Shown: positions 1 through 10,649 of the stretch, piece by piece
Layout: each line of letters starts with the position of its first letter
Position numbering within the stretch: position 1 is the stretch's first letter
Origin: Lunularia cruciata
Lineage: Eukaryota > Streptophyta > Marchantiopsida > Lunulariales > Lunulariaceae
Direction of reading: 5' to 3'
NCBI GenBank assembly: GCA_948567375.1
Contig: OX419755.1
Coordinates: 17,241,001-17,305,000 of the forward strand
DNA length: 64,000 nt
Translations under genes and position numbers: made by a program
The notes under the pieces: model-generated
Database searches by the model: none
Seen by the model: the letters and a program-made list of their open reading frames with translations, nothing else
What the model was told of the DNA's origin: nothing

Positions 1-2010
1 GCAGTTGGTCTCAGTACAGGATTAGAAACTAGGAATTGACCATATTTACACATAAAATTAAGGGGACATAATATATTAAAAACTGGAAGTGGATAATTAT
101 AGAAAAATGTTAAATAAATATATAAATTCCTTAAAAAATATAGTAATGATTATATTAAATACTCGTTTTTTTTTTAATATATATATTACACGGTTTTGTC
201 TTGTTTCTAGACAAAGACTACACTTGCTTATCGTGTCTTGTAGTTGGATTGATTTCAAATGTCATGGTCACCAAACATCCAAACACAAGAAATGTCTTCC
301 ACTATACTTTCCTCCACACGAAGGCATCCTGGGAACTTTGTAGACCGACAGGACACAACCGTGCAAAATGTCCACTAAACCAAGTTATTAATATAACTAT
401 TCCTGTACTAGTTTTTAAAGATTTGTATGTTTATTTAACATTTCTCTAATTATAAAAGAAATAAAAAATGTGCGGCAATCCACTAAAGACTCCTGAAATT
501 TCATGGATGCCTCGTCATACGCCTGTGAACTTGTAAGGGACAAGCTTATCAAAAATCAACACGGCTCGGGCGAGATCGAAGGCAACACTAACGAAAACTT
601 TTATCAGATCCATCTCAAGCAGTGGCGAATGAAAATCATTGTTAAGATTGTATGCTCCATGTTCTTTAAGAACTGCGACTTGATCTGTACTGTTGTATAA
701 TACACAAACCTGCCGTGCACCAGTTTAAGTTCAAAGTCGAAGGTTTAATCCAAGGTTTTGGCTTGATGTCATTGCGATGTCCATTCTGACAAACTTTGCC
801 ATCAGAGACAATGTTTGTTGTGACGGAGGAAGGTTATCGACACCATGTAACAACCTATGATTAGATTTGATCAGATTATTAAGACTTTGGTGTTAAAAAC
901 TTGTTAAAAACGGTATGTGTTATGGGCGATGTTGGAAACTCAACATACGCATGAGCTACAACAAGACGATTTTTACAACCCAGCATCCAACTGCACTTGC
1001 AGAGCTTGTCGACACTTCTAAGTTCCTAACCGGACGAAATTATACCGACTTTCGAAGCATCGGATTATCTAACGGTGCGAAAAAGCATACGTCTCTGTGA
1101 AGGAGGTTTAGCACATTCCACCTCTTGAAGCCCACCACCTGATCCAACTCAGTAAGTATAACGTCACTCAGATCAATGCGTGTTTTCTTCTAAGGTTGAT
1201 CGTGTCAACTCTGATCACTCGAGATAAAACTCAGCTATGGAGTCCACAGCTGATTCAAGTTTCACAACGAAAAGTCTTAGATAACACGAAACTAAAACTA
1301 CGAGCCATCCATACTTGAGGTGGTACGATCTTACCTTTCCCCACATAGAGAAGCTTCCGTCCCACTCAGAATGCGCTTCTGGATTGGAGAAGAACTCACT
1401 GGTTCCCTGGATATCAAACACCCAATTCAGAACTGACCACCTGTTGCTAAAAGGAGAAGTTCAACAGCTAGAGAAGTTGAGCACCTCAACTGAAAAGCTT
1501 ACAGTGTGCATTATGACATGGAGGACAGTTCCTGGCAATTTCACTCAACAACTCATGATGGAAAAAATAGCAGTGGGTATTAGGATGTTACACGACCCCG
1601 GCCGGATGTTGTCACGGGCCTCGCCAATAGTGGGGTCAGCAGGCTCCGCACGATAGAATGAGCATCCATCCATGAGCCCTTGATCACTAGGCTCCGCTCA
1701 AGCACATCACCACATCAACTCCTGCATCAGAACAGCACACAACAACGTCCTCGTCTCTACTCAGTGCTCGTCAATCATATGCCCGCTTTTTTAGTTCGTT
1801 TTTCAGTCCCTTTGAGTGAAAAGATGAAGTAAGAAGCTTTTTCTTAAATTCGCTAGTCATGCTCGGTATATTGTTCCCGACAAGGATAGTCGGTAAGATT
1901 ATGATTTCAAATTTTCTGCGAGCATGTTTTAAATGCAATCCAAGATATACTGGTAGGATAGTAAAATAGACTCCTTCCCAGAACTAACCTTAATGTAGTT
2001 GACAGATTTG
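1..2010. repeat. Duplicated block, copy 1
   Basis: This block matches a second copy at about 11095-13870 in the same order. Shared anchors: the leader around 1-110 (with 11100-11220), the ATGGATGCCTCGTCATACG segment at 503 (with 11254), the TCGACAC..TAAGTTCCTAACC segment near 1010 (with 11690), the CACATTCCA..CTTGAAGCCCACC segment near 1113 (with 12622), and the GCCGGATGTTGTC..GATAGAATGAGC segment near 1600 (with 13380). About 300 bases near 150-480 in this copy lack a partner, and copy 2 has extra sequence between 11780 and 12600. Both copies are full of stops in all frames, so I read them as diverged non-coding or pseudogenic duplicates. A short open stretch at 503-700 (65 codons) begins at the shared ATGGAT and may be a relic first exon. 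Its product is not recognised. Confidence 0.7.
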
Positions 2011-2142
2011 GAAGTGATATCTCCCGCAACCTTCACAGTAATAGAGAATCAAGCTGTTTAGCTTGATTCGACTTTGCGCAGGATATTACAGTGAAGCTTG
2101 CGGGAGATATCGCTTCCAAATCTGTCAACTACATGAAGGTTA
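1985..2142. repeat. Long foldback (inverted repeat) 1
   Basis: The left arm, about 1985-2042, is the reverse complement of the right arm, about 2085-2142, with roughly five mismatches over 58 bases. Between them, 2047-2068 contains a second perfect 8-bp stem (AATCAAGC...GCTTGATT). The transcript would therefore fold into one long hairpin. The duplicate block near 13795-13860 keeps only one arm, but that arm includes an internal stretch that is missing from the left arm here, so the ancestral arms were longer (about 80 bp). It could be a MITE-like foldback or a microRNA-precursor-like hairpin. Confidence 0.8.
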
Positions 2143-3285
2143 GTAACTTGGGACAACTTGGTATTCAAGAGATCTACTTTGTCTTTACAGAGGATAAAAA
2201 GCAAAGGGAAATTTTAGAGGATTAAATATTAGATTGACTCGAGAGAACAATATTGTTAACAAGGTTATACATCAATATACATACAATAATGAAGATGTAT
2301 GAACTGGGATTCATTAAGGATGGGAAGAATAAATTTGAGTGGTCTTGCGTGATAAACTTCTGGAAGGACCCTAGAAGGATGTTCTCCATATCCTGATAAG
2401 AAAAAATACCTAATTATTACAATGAAACACTCAAAGTAAATACATCACCATATCTACAGATTATAAAGTGATGAAGATTTTGATAGTTTACATTGGAATT
2501 TTAGTTGGAAAAACTTATCAAAGCGTGTAAGAAGAAGTGCTAAACAATGTGGATCAATATGTTAAGTATTCTACTCAATCTGGACTTGAATTGATCAGTA
2601 TCCTCTTCGATATCTTGCTAGATTTGCACCTCCACTACTTCTTTTTTAAAAGGCTAAATTAGTTTCTTGTTTTGTACTTTGAATAATGAGAAAGATGAGA
2701 AAATTTGTAAAGGAGAAACAAAAAGCAAAGGATATTTAAATGGGGCTTTCTGTAACCACATGACCATAATCTTTTAACCGCACCAATGTGGTTTATGTCT
2801 GATGAAGAAAAAGTAGTGTCGAATAATATTTTAATAATACCAAATTAAGAAATGTCTTTCAATAATTTGGGACAACATAAAATAATCAAAGTATTGATAT
2901 TCAATATTCATGAGTAGATTCCTCCTAAATCAACCGGTATAGATTTTCTGGGATTCATTTCAGAGGAAAAGGTCATGCGGAAATGAGAACACTCAAAGGT
3001 TCATCTACGTTTTAATAAGGCAAGTGACGTTCACACCAAGACGGCTGGTGTGAACTAGGAGGTATCTATGTCAACATGACATGGGATTCGGTTGATTAAT
3101 GTGTATTATATTAGCTAAATCTATAATATGTTTTTAATGAAATAGAAAACACCAACTGTTATAAAATAAGATATATACACATGTTTATATTTTGAACATA
3201 TAACACAATAACATTTAGGGTAATATAGACTGATGAAATAGTTAACTCTTGATTCACAGTAGTAGGGAGAAACTCTTGATTCATA
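2143..3285. other. No gene seen
   Basis: AT-rich sequence with no convincing reading frame, RNA gene or element terminus on either strand. Only short spurious open frames occur. Near 3242-3290 an imperfect short direct repeat (AACTCTTGATTCA) precedes the next foldback. Confidence 0.5.
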
Positions 3286-3505
3286 GCAGTTTTTGCTTCC
3301 ACGTATCAAGTTACCCACACAACATCCCAATCTACTCTACCTTTCAAATCAAAACTTGAAATTTTGAGAGAATCACTAGAAGAAGACTCTAACTATGAAG
3401 GGAGAACATACCCCGTGATTCTCCCATAGTTTCAAGTTTTGATTTGAAAGTTAGAGTAGATTGGGATGTTGTGTGGGTCGCTTGATACGGGGAAGCAAAA
3501 ACTGC
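3286..3505. repeat. Long foldback (inverted repeat) 2
   Basis: The left arm 3286-3376 and right arm 3415-3505 are reverse complements over 91 bases with only about eight or nine mismatches, separated by a 38-base loop. The arms begin GCAGTTTTTGCTTCC and end GAATCAC at the loop. There is no obvious terminal TSD and no coding content. The length and arm identity fit a foldback transposon or MITE with long terminal inverted repeats, or a hairpin-RNA locus. The two arms are too similar to be old neutral sequence, so the repeat is either young or constrained. Confidence 0.85.
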
Positions 3506-4194
3506 AGATAGGGGTTTGAGAAAGTGAGAGTGTGTCCAGTAGGGTAAGCGACAATAAGTTGCATTTGTAGAACATGGAATCACTCGGTATTAGAAGTCAA
3601 CCTTATCACTATCATTTCATGCTATGTGTTATGATGCTATGCTACAAGAGTATACCACTGGATGGTAAAATGTAAAATATAACCACCGAGTAAAACACCG
3701 AATGTAAAATAGAACCACCAAATCGCACAAAATACACCACCCTACGACATAGCCATAGCATAGTTTTGAAACAGTTCCCACCTTTCCCCACTCCTGTCAG
3801 CAAACGACCGCTACATCTAGAGAAAACCTTGCCGGGTTGTTGATGGAGATGCAATGGAGACGTTAAGCAGACCAGAAATAACCACTCTAACGGAAGTTGA
3901 TCATATAGTTGCAAGTCACAATATATGAGAAGCTTGTAATCTTGGACTTGCCTTCTCTGCAAGCCTAAGGAGCTGAAACAAAAGTCCTTTACTTCCATGA
4001 TATAGAGAGAAATCCTACAAAGTTTTGATTAAGTCCACAAAATTTTGTTAAAGCTCATACAGTTTGCATGATCTTTGTGACATCACTGTAAATTTCTACA
4101 AAATTGGCATTAGATGTGAACCTCTTTGGATTTAACTATATCTCAATTGGATTTGTATCATCCAAACAAAAAAAAATAAAAAATTTATTTATTT
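3506..4194. other. No gene seen
   Basis: A 118-codon minus-strand open frame (3642-3998) has no recognisable motif, and neighbouring frames are equally open in places, so I do not call it a gene. A short (ATTT)n run lies at about 4170-4200, directly before the first LRR remnant. Confidence 0.4.
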
Positions 4195-4640
4195 ATTTAT
4201 ATCCAATGCCGGAATCATTCCGGTTACTTCTTCAATGAAGAAACTGGAAATCAGTGGGTGTTCTGTGTTGCAGGCCGTCCCAGCAGTTTTGGAAACTAGC
4301 TAACTTGGTGTGAGAAACAGAAATCACTCCTGGACTCATTCGAGCAACTTCTCCACAATCCCCTCTTATTGAAAGTTGGAGGCCCTTCCCAACGGTGCTG
4401 GGAACTTAGCCAAGGTGAAGTTGTTAGACTTATCCTTTCTTTATAAAATGTACAAATCTCGTAATAGTTATCTTGGTATGATCAACCCCCGCCATTTTGC
4501 AGTCAGAAACTTGCCAATTCGTGGCGGCTAGAGTTGTTCCGGGGTATTGCGGTATTCCCGTAATTGCGGATCCATGTGAAGAACTACTTCACTTGATCTG
4601 AAAGTCTACTACTGCTCAAAGTTGCACCGCCTAATCCAAA
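4195..4640 (+). pseudogene. Decayed leucine-rich-repeat fragment 1
   Basis: The plus strand carries the repeating DNA pattern seen in the better preserved cluster at 9.2-10.1 kb: a segment encoding MPESF followed by LLQ, then a segment encoding an LQALPSGF-type motif and a LANLEQL-type motif. Frameshifts and stops interrupt it every 40-100 bases. It ends with the same AAGTTGCACCGCCT tail as the third cluster (near 10160). Such LRRs of about 24 residues with LPESF/LPSGF spacing are typical of plant NB-LRR-like proteins. No NB-ARC, TIR or kinase domain is visible in the window, so only the C-terminal repeat region is left. Confidence 0.6.
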
Positions 4641-5165
4641 ATAGTGACTAGAACAACTAGGGCTGAACTTTCGCCTACTTTTCAATAAGTTGAAATGAGT
4701 TCCAGCTGTCTACATTTAAGCCACTGCTTGTTGAGAATCAATATACTACAAATGATTATTAGAATATTGAGAAAATATTTACCTCCTACAAATTTCTTTT
4801 AGAAAATCTATGTAATTGATAGACCTTCCCATGATGGATTATAACCTCGCACAATCATTCTCCTTCCCGACGATATCAATCGTCGATCCTGGAATTGATA
4901 GAGAATATTATAGAAATAAAATCAGTTGAAAATTTCAGTTGACTAAAAGGCTCCAACATAAAGAAACCGTTCATGAAATGCAAGTATGAAGGGATTCGAA
5001 AGTGAAAATCATTAATGTGTCACGTGCTGTGTGGTTCTTAAACACTGTAGATGATTGATCTTTGCAATGCTATAGAATTCATAATTTGACGCACATATTA
5101 ACTAAGGCTAGAAACTCTGGGTAACCTACAAGATTGTGTATGGTGACCTGCAGTTGAGTCTCCTC
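4640..5165. repeat. Duplicated LRR 3' flank, copy 1
   Basis: This stretch parallels 10140-10635. Both carry the TCGCACAATCATTC segment (4852 and 10362), AGTGAAAATCATTAA (5001 and 10462), CTTAAACACTGTAGA, and GACCTGCAGTTGAGTC (5143 and 10609) in the same order. Together with the preceding LRR remnants this shows that an LRR unit plus at least 500 bases of its 3' flank was duplicated within the locus. Confidence 0.75.
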
Positions 5166-5204
5166 CGACTAATACAATAGACCTGTTATTTTTAGGTTCG
5201 TCCG

Positions 5205-5890
5205 TAAAGATGAACTCCAGTCATTGCCGGAATCACTCGACCGACTTCTTCTTAATCCGCTCTTGTTCGAAGTGGGAGGCCGTTTACAACAACTCTAGGA
5301 AGGTAGAGCAGGTGAAGCTGCTGAATCATTTGCGGTATCATTCGGGCCACTTCTTCAAAAGGGTGTGTAGAGTGGCATCTTCAGTTGCCACCCAAAATTA
5401 CCATGCTCAGTCGGCTTTCTGCCCAGACCATTTTTGTGCGTTCGACCTTGAAAGAGTTGGTTGTTTTGCACGTAATGTCCTCTCATGTGCCCAGATTGAG
5501 GCACTTAAATCCTGCGCGTACAAGTCCTCGGGGATTACAAAATTATGATAATAATACAATTCCTCTACCGGAAGAATCTTCCTTCACGGGCGGTCGCGTT
5601 CGCCTTCTACCGGGAGAATCTTCCACAACGCTCACGGATGAAGTACATTTTGTCAATTTTGCCACTAAATCGGTCCCTTACTACCCGAGACTCACTGCCG
5701 GAGTCCTGTGAGTAACTTGTTCACCTGGGGTTTCACGATGTGCCCAACCAGTCACTTCGGTATGCATGGGGAACTTCGCTAATTTGGAACTTCTGGACTT
5801 GGTCGCCTGTCAGATGCTCCAGTCGCTACCAGAATCATTTATGCGATTTCAACAACTAGAAAGAAAAGGACGATCGTGTAGAAAAAAATG
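5205..5890 (+). pseudogene. Decayed leucine-rich-repeat fragment 2
   Basis: The plus strand contains LRR-type DNA units such as CAGTCATTGCCGGAATCACTCG at about 5218, but in shifting frames. The longest open stretches (5210-5548 and 5385-5711) overlap in different frames and do not encode the LRR pattern throughout. Near 5765-5880 one unit is still readable, with LANLELLDL-like and LQSLPESF-like motifs in a single frame before the sequence collapses into AT-rich repeats (about 5890-6010, two copies of AAGGTAAA..TGGAGCTAA). Another short readable unit follows near 6040-6140. This is a relic of the same plant LRR family as clusters 1 and 3. Confidence 0.55.
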
Positions 5891-6224
5891 AAGGATGGAA
5901 AGACCCCATCAAGCCACAAGTGAGAGATGAAAAAGGTAAACTGGAGCTAAACCACATTGAAAAAAGTAAAATGAAGAAATGAAATGGAAAAGGTAAAATT
6001 GGAGCTAACCCCAATTTCAACAACTAGCGGACTCTTAGAATAGTTAAATGTGGTTCCTTGGAGTCCCTCAATTTCGGGAGCTTACAATTGAAACGTTTGT
6101 TTGTTTCCCGTTTCAAAATAGGCATTTTAAAATACTATGATTTTTTATAACATGTTCTGTTTTATTATATGAAGAATGTCACATTTCATTGGGTAAAAAG
6201 AATTCTATCTGAAATGTTTTCTCA

Positions 6225-8060
6225 TTGACGTCCATCAGGAGACATAGTTGGAGAGTTTCCCTGTTCTTGACTTCTCCTATATTGGCATCAGCATCCACAT
6301 TGAGCAGTTCATCTCCAAGCACGGCAATCTTTTCTTATAGCTCAATTGTTGTGACCAGAAGCTCATCCGGGCAATTCTTGACAATAAAGTCACCCGAGCA
6401 TAAAAATACAATTTGAGACTGTTCGAATGAATGTTACTTTGTGGACAACTGACGACCCATAATGGCAGTGTTGTGTGATTGCTACCTCGCGTTACACTTT
6501 GCCTCCACCAACATGGTTGCGACACTGAGTGTGAATGCACTTGCCAACCTTGTGATGTCATTCAACTACAACAAATGATGCAGGCCTGGTATAGATCTTG
6601 ATAAGGAAAGCAGCCAAAGTCATATATTGAGTCAAAACCTGGCTCCACATCAAGTGAGGGTGATATCTGTCAAGTTCTTGGAACATCTCTTCAAATTTGC
6701 CTCATTCATGCAGAATATCATGAACTCGAACACGATTCTATCATATACATGGGTTGATGTTGAGTCCTTGTCATGACACCTCATAATGAGCTGAATGGCC
6801 CACCGGCATTCAGATCTGAATGCCGGCATCTTCAGATCACCCTTGCCTCCTCAATAACCTCCTCACCAATGGTTGTGGCCACATTGATGCATAGATGATA
6901 ATAGAATGGATCACAATAGAATGCAAATGTATGCATAGCAAATAGATGCGGTTCCACCAATAATGCAGACGTTTAATTGCATGGTTTTAAATCAGCCCCA
7001 GACAACACCGATGCAAAATGCATATGAATATAAATAAAGCAGGCATAAGCAGTCAACATTGTGGCAGTGTCTGATTCTAGTACACCAAAGCATTTGCATA
7101 TGGGGTCAAACAAGTCAACACATGTGTTGATGCCGCGCCAAAATGCTAAATTGATGATGTCACTCAGTGATTTAGGAAAATCATAATTTGCATTAATGCC
7201 ATGCTCTTGCTTCTCATTTGCAACAATAATGGGGAGAAAGATGAGTACACACTTCACTTGTTCCAATCTATAGAACATTTAATTGACTGAGCTCCACCTA
7301 GACACAAAATATAGAACCATGGAAAGATTCTTGCTCGATACTTCATTGCATATCAAGTTGTACACCTTGTTGAGAAGGAATTGGCTCTTGATATTCTTTG
7401 ATACAAATAGTGCATGCTTCACTAGCAGCTTGAACTGATCCATCCTAAGAATATCTTTGTAGGGATTGTTCAGTGGATGTGCATTACAGCCATAAGCATA
7501 GTCAAGTACATCGTTGTCGACTAGATTGCAATGAGCTGCACTCATGTTGCAAGAATCTGAGATGAGCGTATTAACAAGTGCCTTGCCAATGAAGTCGAGA
7601 AGCCTGGAAATGCAGTCCTTGATTTTCAATAAGAGTTCTTCCTCAGACTCCTTCTTCTCCTGCTTCGTTCTCCTCCTGCTTGGTTAGCACACAGGTACCC
7701 GACAAACCAAGGCCACGGATCTGTGCAATGATGTTGGACATACTTTGTGATAGCACATTTGTCACCACATCCATGCCGATGTTAATTGTGGGAGCAGATG
7801 AAAGCTCCTGACCCATCTTCATTTGAATCTAGTTATAATACTGGTTGAGATGGTTGGTGCAGATCACAATGGTGGTGGTGTGTGCCAAGTAGGTGATAAA
7901 AAATGGAAGAATTGTTGCCATGCAGGTGATCAAATTCATCAAATTTGCAACAAGTTTTGTGAATTGCATCACTGAAATGTCTGTCAAGAATAGTACGCTC
8001 AGCAGTAGTGTAACCTTGATACACCTTTGCTCCCATTGATCAACAATAGATGCACATTGT
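6225..8060 (-). pseudogene. Decayed hAT-like transposase (DUF659-type region)
   Basis: The minus strand, read from right to left, encodes in 7629-7279 and then 7278-6973 a continuous protein that resembles the central and C-terminal part of plant hAT-type transposase proteins. Features: an LVDNDVLDYAYG segment, WSSVN, LPIIVANEK, a WRGINTCVDLFDPICKCFG segment, then LESDTATM. A third piece around 6960-6690 keeps the theme (YCDPFYYHL, then ECRWAIQLIM) but shifts frame near 6820. Upstream, two overlapping frames at 8110-7829 are poorly conserved. No BED zinc finger, terminal inverted repeats or 8-bp TSD could be found. It is therefore a broken internal remnant. The family assignment rests on remembered sequence character, not on a search. 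Confidence 0.5.
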
Positions 8061-8388
8061 GAACTCAAAGGGACATCTTCAAACATCAGTTGCAAACAAT
8101 GAACAATCATAATAATACATCATTTTTTGCATAAAGACAAGCATGATATTCCCACATCAAATGTTTACTGACAAGATCTAGAGACATAGCACTCCGCATA
8201 TATTCTTGCAAAGTATTGAAATAGATAGAAAAGTGTGATCTTCTATCTTTTGGGCTGGTTCAGATTGAATATAGACATGTGATTGTCTTACCACCTCAAC
8301 CGAGATGCATCCAGCTTCTGCTGGCTATTCCTGACGAGTTCGAATGCATGAATGTATTGTGACCAGATTCTGTGGACAGATTACATAC

Positions 8389-8453
8389 CTATTACCCTTG
8401 TTGCACTTGCAAGAAGCACCACATGAACAACCAGGGTTTCCGCAACCCAACAT
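8389..8453 (-). pseudogene. Orphan metallothionein-like first exon
   Basis: The minus strand starts an ATG at 8453 and reads 21 codons with cysteines spaced C-x4-C-x-C-x3-C-x-C (GCGNPGCSCGASCKC). This pattern is characteristic of the N-terminal metal-binding cluster of metallothioneins, small cytosolic proteins that bind Cu and Zn through cysteine thiolates. It runs into a consensus splice donor, AG followed by GTATGTAA (intron from 8388). I searched the next 600 bases on the minus strand for a second Cys-rich exon and saw none. Either the rest lies in an exon I cannot recognise or this is a captured or broken fragment beside the hAT remnant. Confidence 0.4.
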
Positions 8454-8611
8454 AGTTAGTAAAATAAGTAGACTTAGAGAAAAGTCACCTCCTAAACTAA
8501 ATATTAATCAATACCATGCATAATCATGCATGTTATTAACATTTATAGCAGCAAGCATTGCCTTTGTCATATGTTTGGGATCAATGTTCATGAGTTGGGA
8601 GAACCATACCC

Positions 8612-8815
8612 TGTCATCTCGTGATCTAAGATGCCCATTCGGCATAGACCCACTAGTCAAAGATATACAACTAGATTGACTGGGTTGGATGATGATTCCA
8701 GTTCATATGGTAGTGTCATCTCGTGATCTAAGATGCCCATTCGGCATAGACCCACTAGTCAAAGATATACAACTACATTGACTGGGTTGGATGATGATTC
8801 CAGTTCATATGGTAG
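8612..8815. repeat. Tandem duplication, 102-bp unit x2
   Basis: Positions 8612-8713 are repeated at 8714-8815 with almost no differences (for example AACTAGATTG versus AACTACATTG). Each unit starts TGTCATCTCGTGATCTAAG and ends TTCATATGGTAG. The near identity implies a recent event. No open frame is conserved through it. Confidence 0.9.
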
Positions 8816-9180
8816 TGCTGTAGTGCTATCGGTACAAGATTATCAAGATATCCATTCAAATGAGGTTTCTTCAAGCAATTTGCAATTCTTCATTATTTGA
8901 CGGAGACTAAACGGCTGAGATGCAGTGCAAGCATTTGATACGCATTGATTTGAGTGCAACTGTCTCGAAACTCCTGACCAAAATGCTCTTGGTCGGGAGT
9001 TTCCTTTTGAACCTTTGCAAGTGATACTCATATTTGACAAAACAAGGAACAATCAGACAAAAGCCAGGATAGTGGGACTACACAGGTGATAGATCGCATG
9101 CACCAAGAAGAAAAAACGTTTTGTGAAACATTTTAAAATATTTAAAAACATTTTATTATCTGCAGAAGTAAAAAGCACGT
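8816..9180. other. No gene seen before LRR cluster 3
   Basis: Only short open frames occur, on both strands. The segment contains no recognised motif. It ends in an A/T-rich stretch (9120-9180) just before the first readable LRR unit. Confidence 0.4.
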
Positions 9181-10110
9181 TTCTATATAGCTTACCCAAG
9201 TTGCAGCTACTGCAGCTGGTACGTTGTGACGCAATACAATCACTGCCGGATTCACTTGTACAACTTCCTAAAGTGCGGGAATTGGAAATTTCCAGGTGTG
9301 CGAACTTGCAGGACCTGCCCGACGGTTCATACAACAAAGTTGGAGAAGTCATACTTACCCAAGTTAGAATTACTAACGTTAGATGAATGTCCGAAAATTA
9401 GATCTCTGTCGAATTCCTTCTTGCAAATTCTCCATCTGAAGGAATTGAGGATCATTGAGTGTTCAGAGTTGCAGGCCCTTCCTAGCGGTTTTCGAAACTT
9501 AGCCAACTTGGAGCAGCTAGAGTTAATTTGGTGTGAGAAATTGTAGTCATTGCCGGAATCATTCAAGGGACTTCTCGGCCTGGAGAAACTGGACATGGAG
9601 TACTGGAAATGAAAATGAGGAAATGAAAATGAAACAGCCCTTCCCAGCAGTTTGAGAAACTTAGCCAACTTGGAACAGCTCGAGTTAATTAGCTGTTTGA
9701 GAAACTTAGCCAACTTGGAACAGCTCGAGTTAATTAGCTGTGAGAAACTGCAGTCATTGCCAGAATCATTTGGGGGACTTCTTCGCCTGAAGGAAACGAA
9801 AATATACAGCTCTTCAGAGTTGCAAGCCCTTCCCAGCGGTTTTGAAAACTTAACCAACTTAGAACAGCTGGACTTATCTCGGTGCTGGAAACTGCAGTCA
9901 ATGCCGGAATCATTCGGTCAACTTCTTAGCCTGAAGCAATTGAAAATGGATTTTTGTGCAGAGTTGCAGGCCCTTCCCAGAAGTTTTGGAAACTTAGCCA
10001 ACTTGGAGCAGCTGGACTTATCTCAGTCCTGAAACTGCAGTCATTCCCGGAATCATTCGGGCGACTTCTTCGCATGAAGAAACTGAAATCGGTCCAGAAC
10101 TGCCGTAACT
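9180..10110 (+). pseudogene. LRR pseudogene, best preserved cluster
   Basis: The plus strand encodes about nine LRR units in two or three frames. 9183-9345 reads LPKLQLLQL, QSLPDSL and LQDLPDG; 9340-9546 continues in another frame with LELLTL, ELQALPSGF and LANLEQLEL and stops at a TAG; 9640-10032 reads LPESFGG, ELQALPSGF, LTNLEQLDL, MPESFGQ and LPRSFGN and stops at a TGA. A final unit after that stop (about 10035-10090) is still recognisable. The alternating PESF/PSGF repeats are typical of the C-terminal sensor region of plant resistance-type proteins. The upstream nucleotide-binding part is absent from the window. Frameshifts and stops make it a pseudogene. Confidence 0.75.
9650..9739 (+). 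repeat. In-frame 45-bp tandem duplication in LRR
   Basis: The unit 9650-9694 (GTTTGAGAAACTTAGCC..., ending TTAATTAGCT) is repeated without change at 9695-9739. It is 15 codons long, so it adds a part-unit (LRNLANLEQLELISC) without shifting the frame. Identical copies imply a recent slip inside the LRR array. Confidence 0.95.
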
Positions 10111-10139
10111 GCTGAGTCTATTTGTAAAACTACTTCACC

Positions 10140-10640
10140 GAATCTGAAAGTATACTGCTGAAAGTTGCACCGCCTCCTCTAAGTTTAGGAGAATAATTTA
10201 AATATAAGAAAAAACATTTAATCTAATGTTTCTCAGGTATGAAGACACGATAAGTGAATGTTTAGCGTATTGCCAAATTGTCTGGATCCTACGATCTTTT
10301 TCTGGAAAATCTATATGAATGAATAGAAGTTGATAAGTCTTACCAGGATGGACAATAAACTCGCACAATCATTCTTCGAAACTACAACGTTATCAATCGT
10401 CGTTCCTAGGATCGATAGAACACTAAGAAACCTTGGAGATGCAGCTCTCAAGAGACTCGCCAGTGAAAATCATTAATATGTTTATGTGCTATATGATTCT
10501 TAAACACTGTAGACGATTGATCATTGCAATACTGTAGAATCCATACCCTGACGGACGTATTAACTAAAAGTGAAAATTCTGGATACTCTTTGTGGTTGTA
10601 CATGGCGACCTGCAGTTGAGTCCCCTCGGAATAACATAAT
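10140..10640. repeat. Duplicated LRR 3' flank, copy 2
   Basis: Partner of 4640-5165 (same anchors in the same order). This copy is the less damaged of the two and holds the short open frame at 10348-10476. Confidence 0.7.
10348..10476 (+). CDS. Short 42-codon ORF in the duplicated LRR flank
   Basis: An ATG at 10348 opens a 42-residue frame (begins MDNKLAQSFFETT, ends RLASENH) that stops at TAA 10474-10476. The partner copy at 4834 begins with a related MDYNLAQSF stretch but then diverges. The 503 and 11254 relics also begin ATGGA and lead into a GTGAAAATCATT-like stretch, so all four may descend from one leader exon of a tandem gene family. No domain is recognised. It could equally be non-coding. 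I list it because it is the only undamaged frame in the family. Confidence 0.25.
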   Translation: MDNKLAQSFFETTTLSIVVPRIDRTLRNLGDAALKRLASENH

Positions 10641-10649
10641 TTTGGCATA

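Noticed and set aside
5385-5711. 108-codon plus-strand frame
   Set aside because: It overlaps an LRR-type DNA pattern in another frame and has no LRR in its own; taken as a shadow of decayed LRR DNA.
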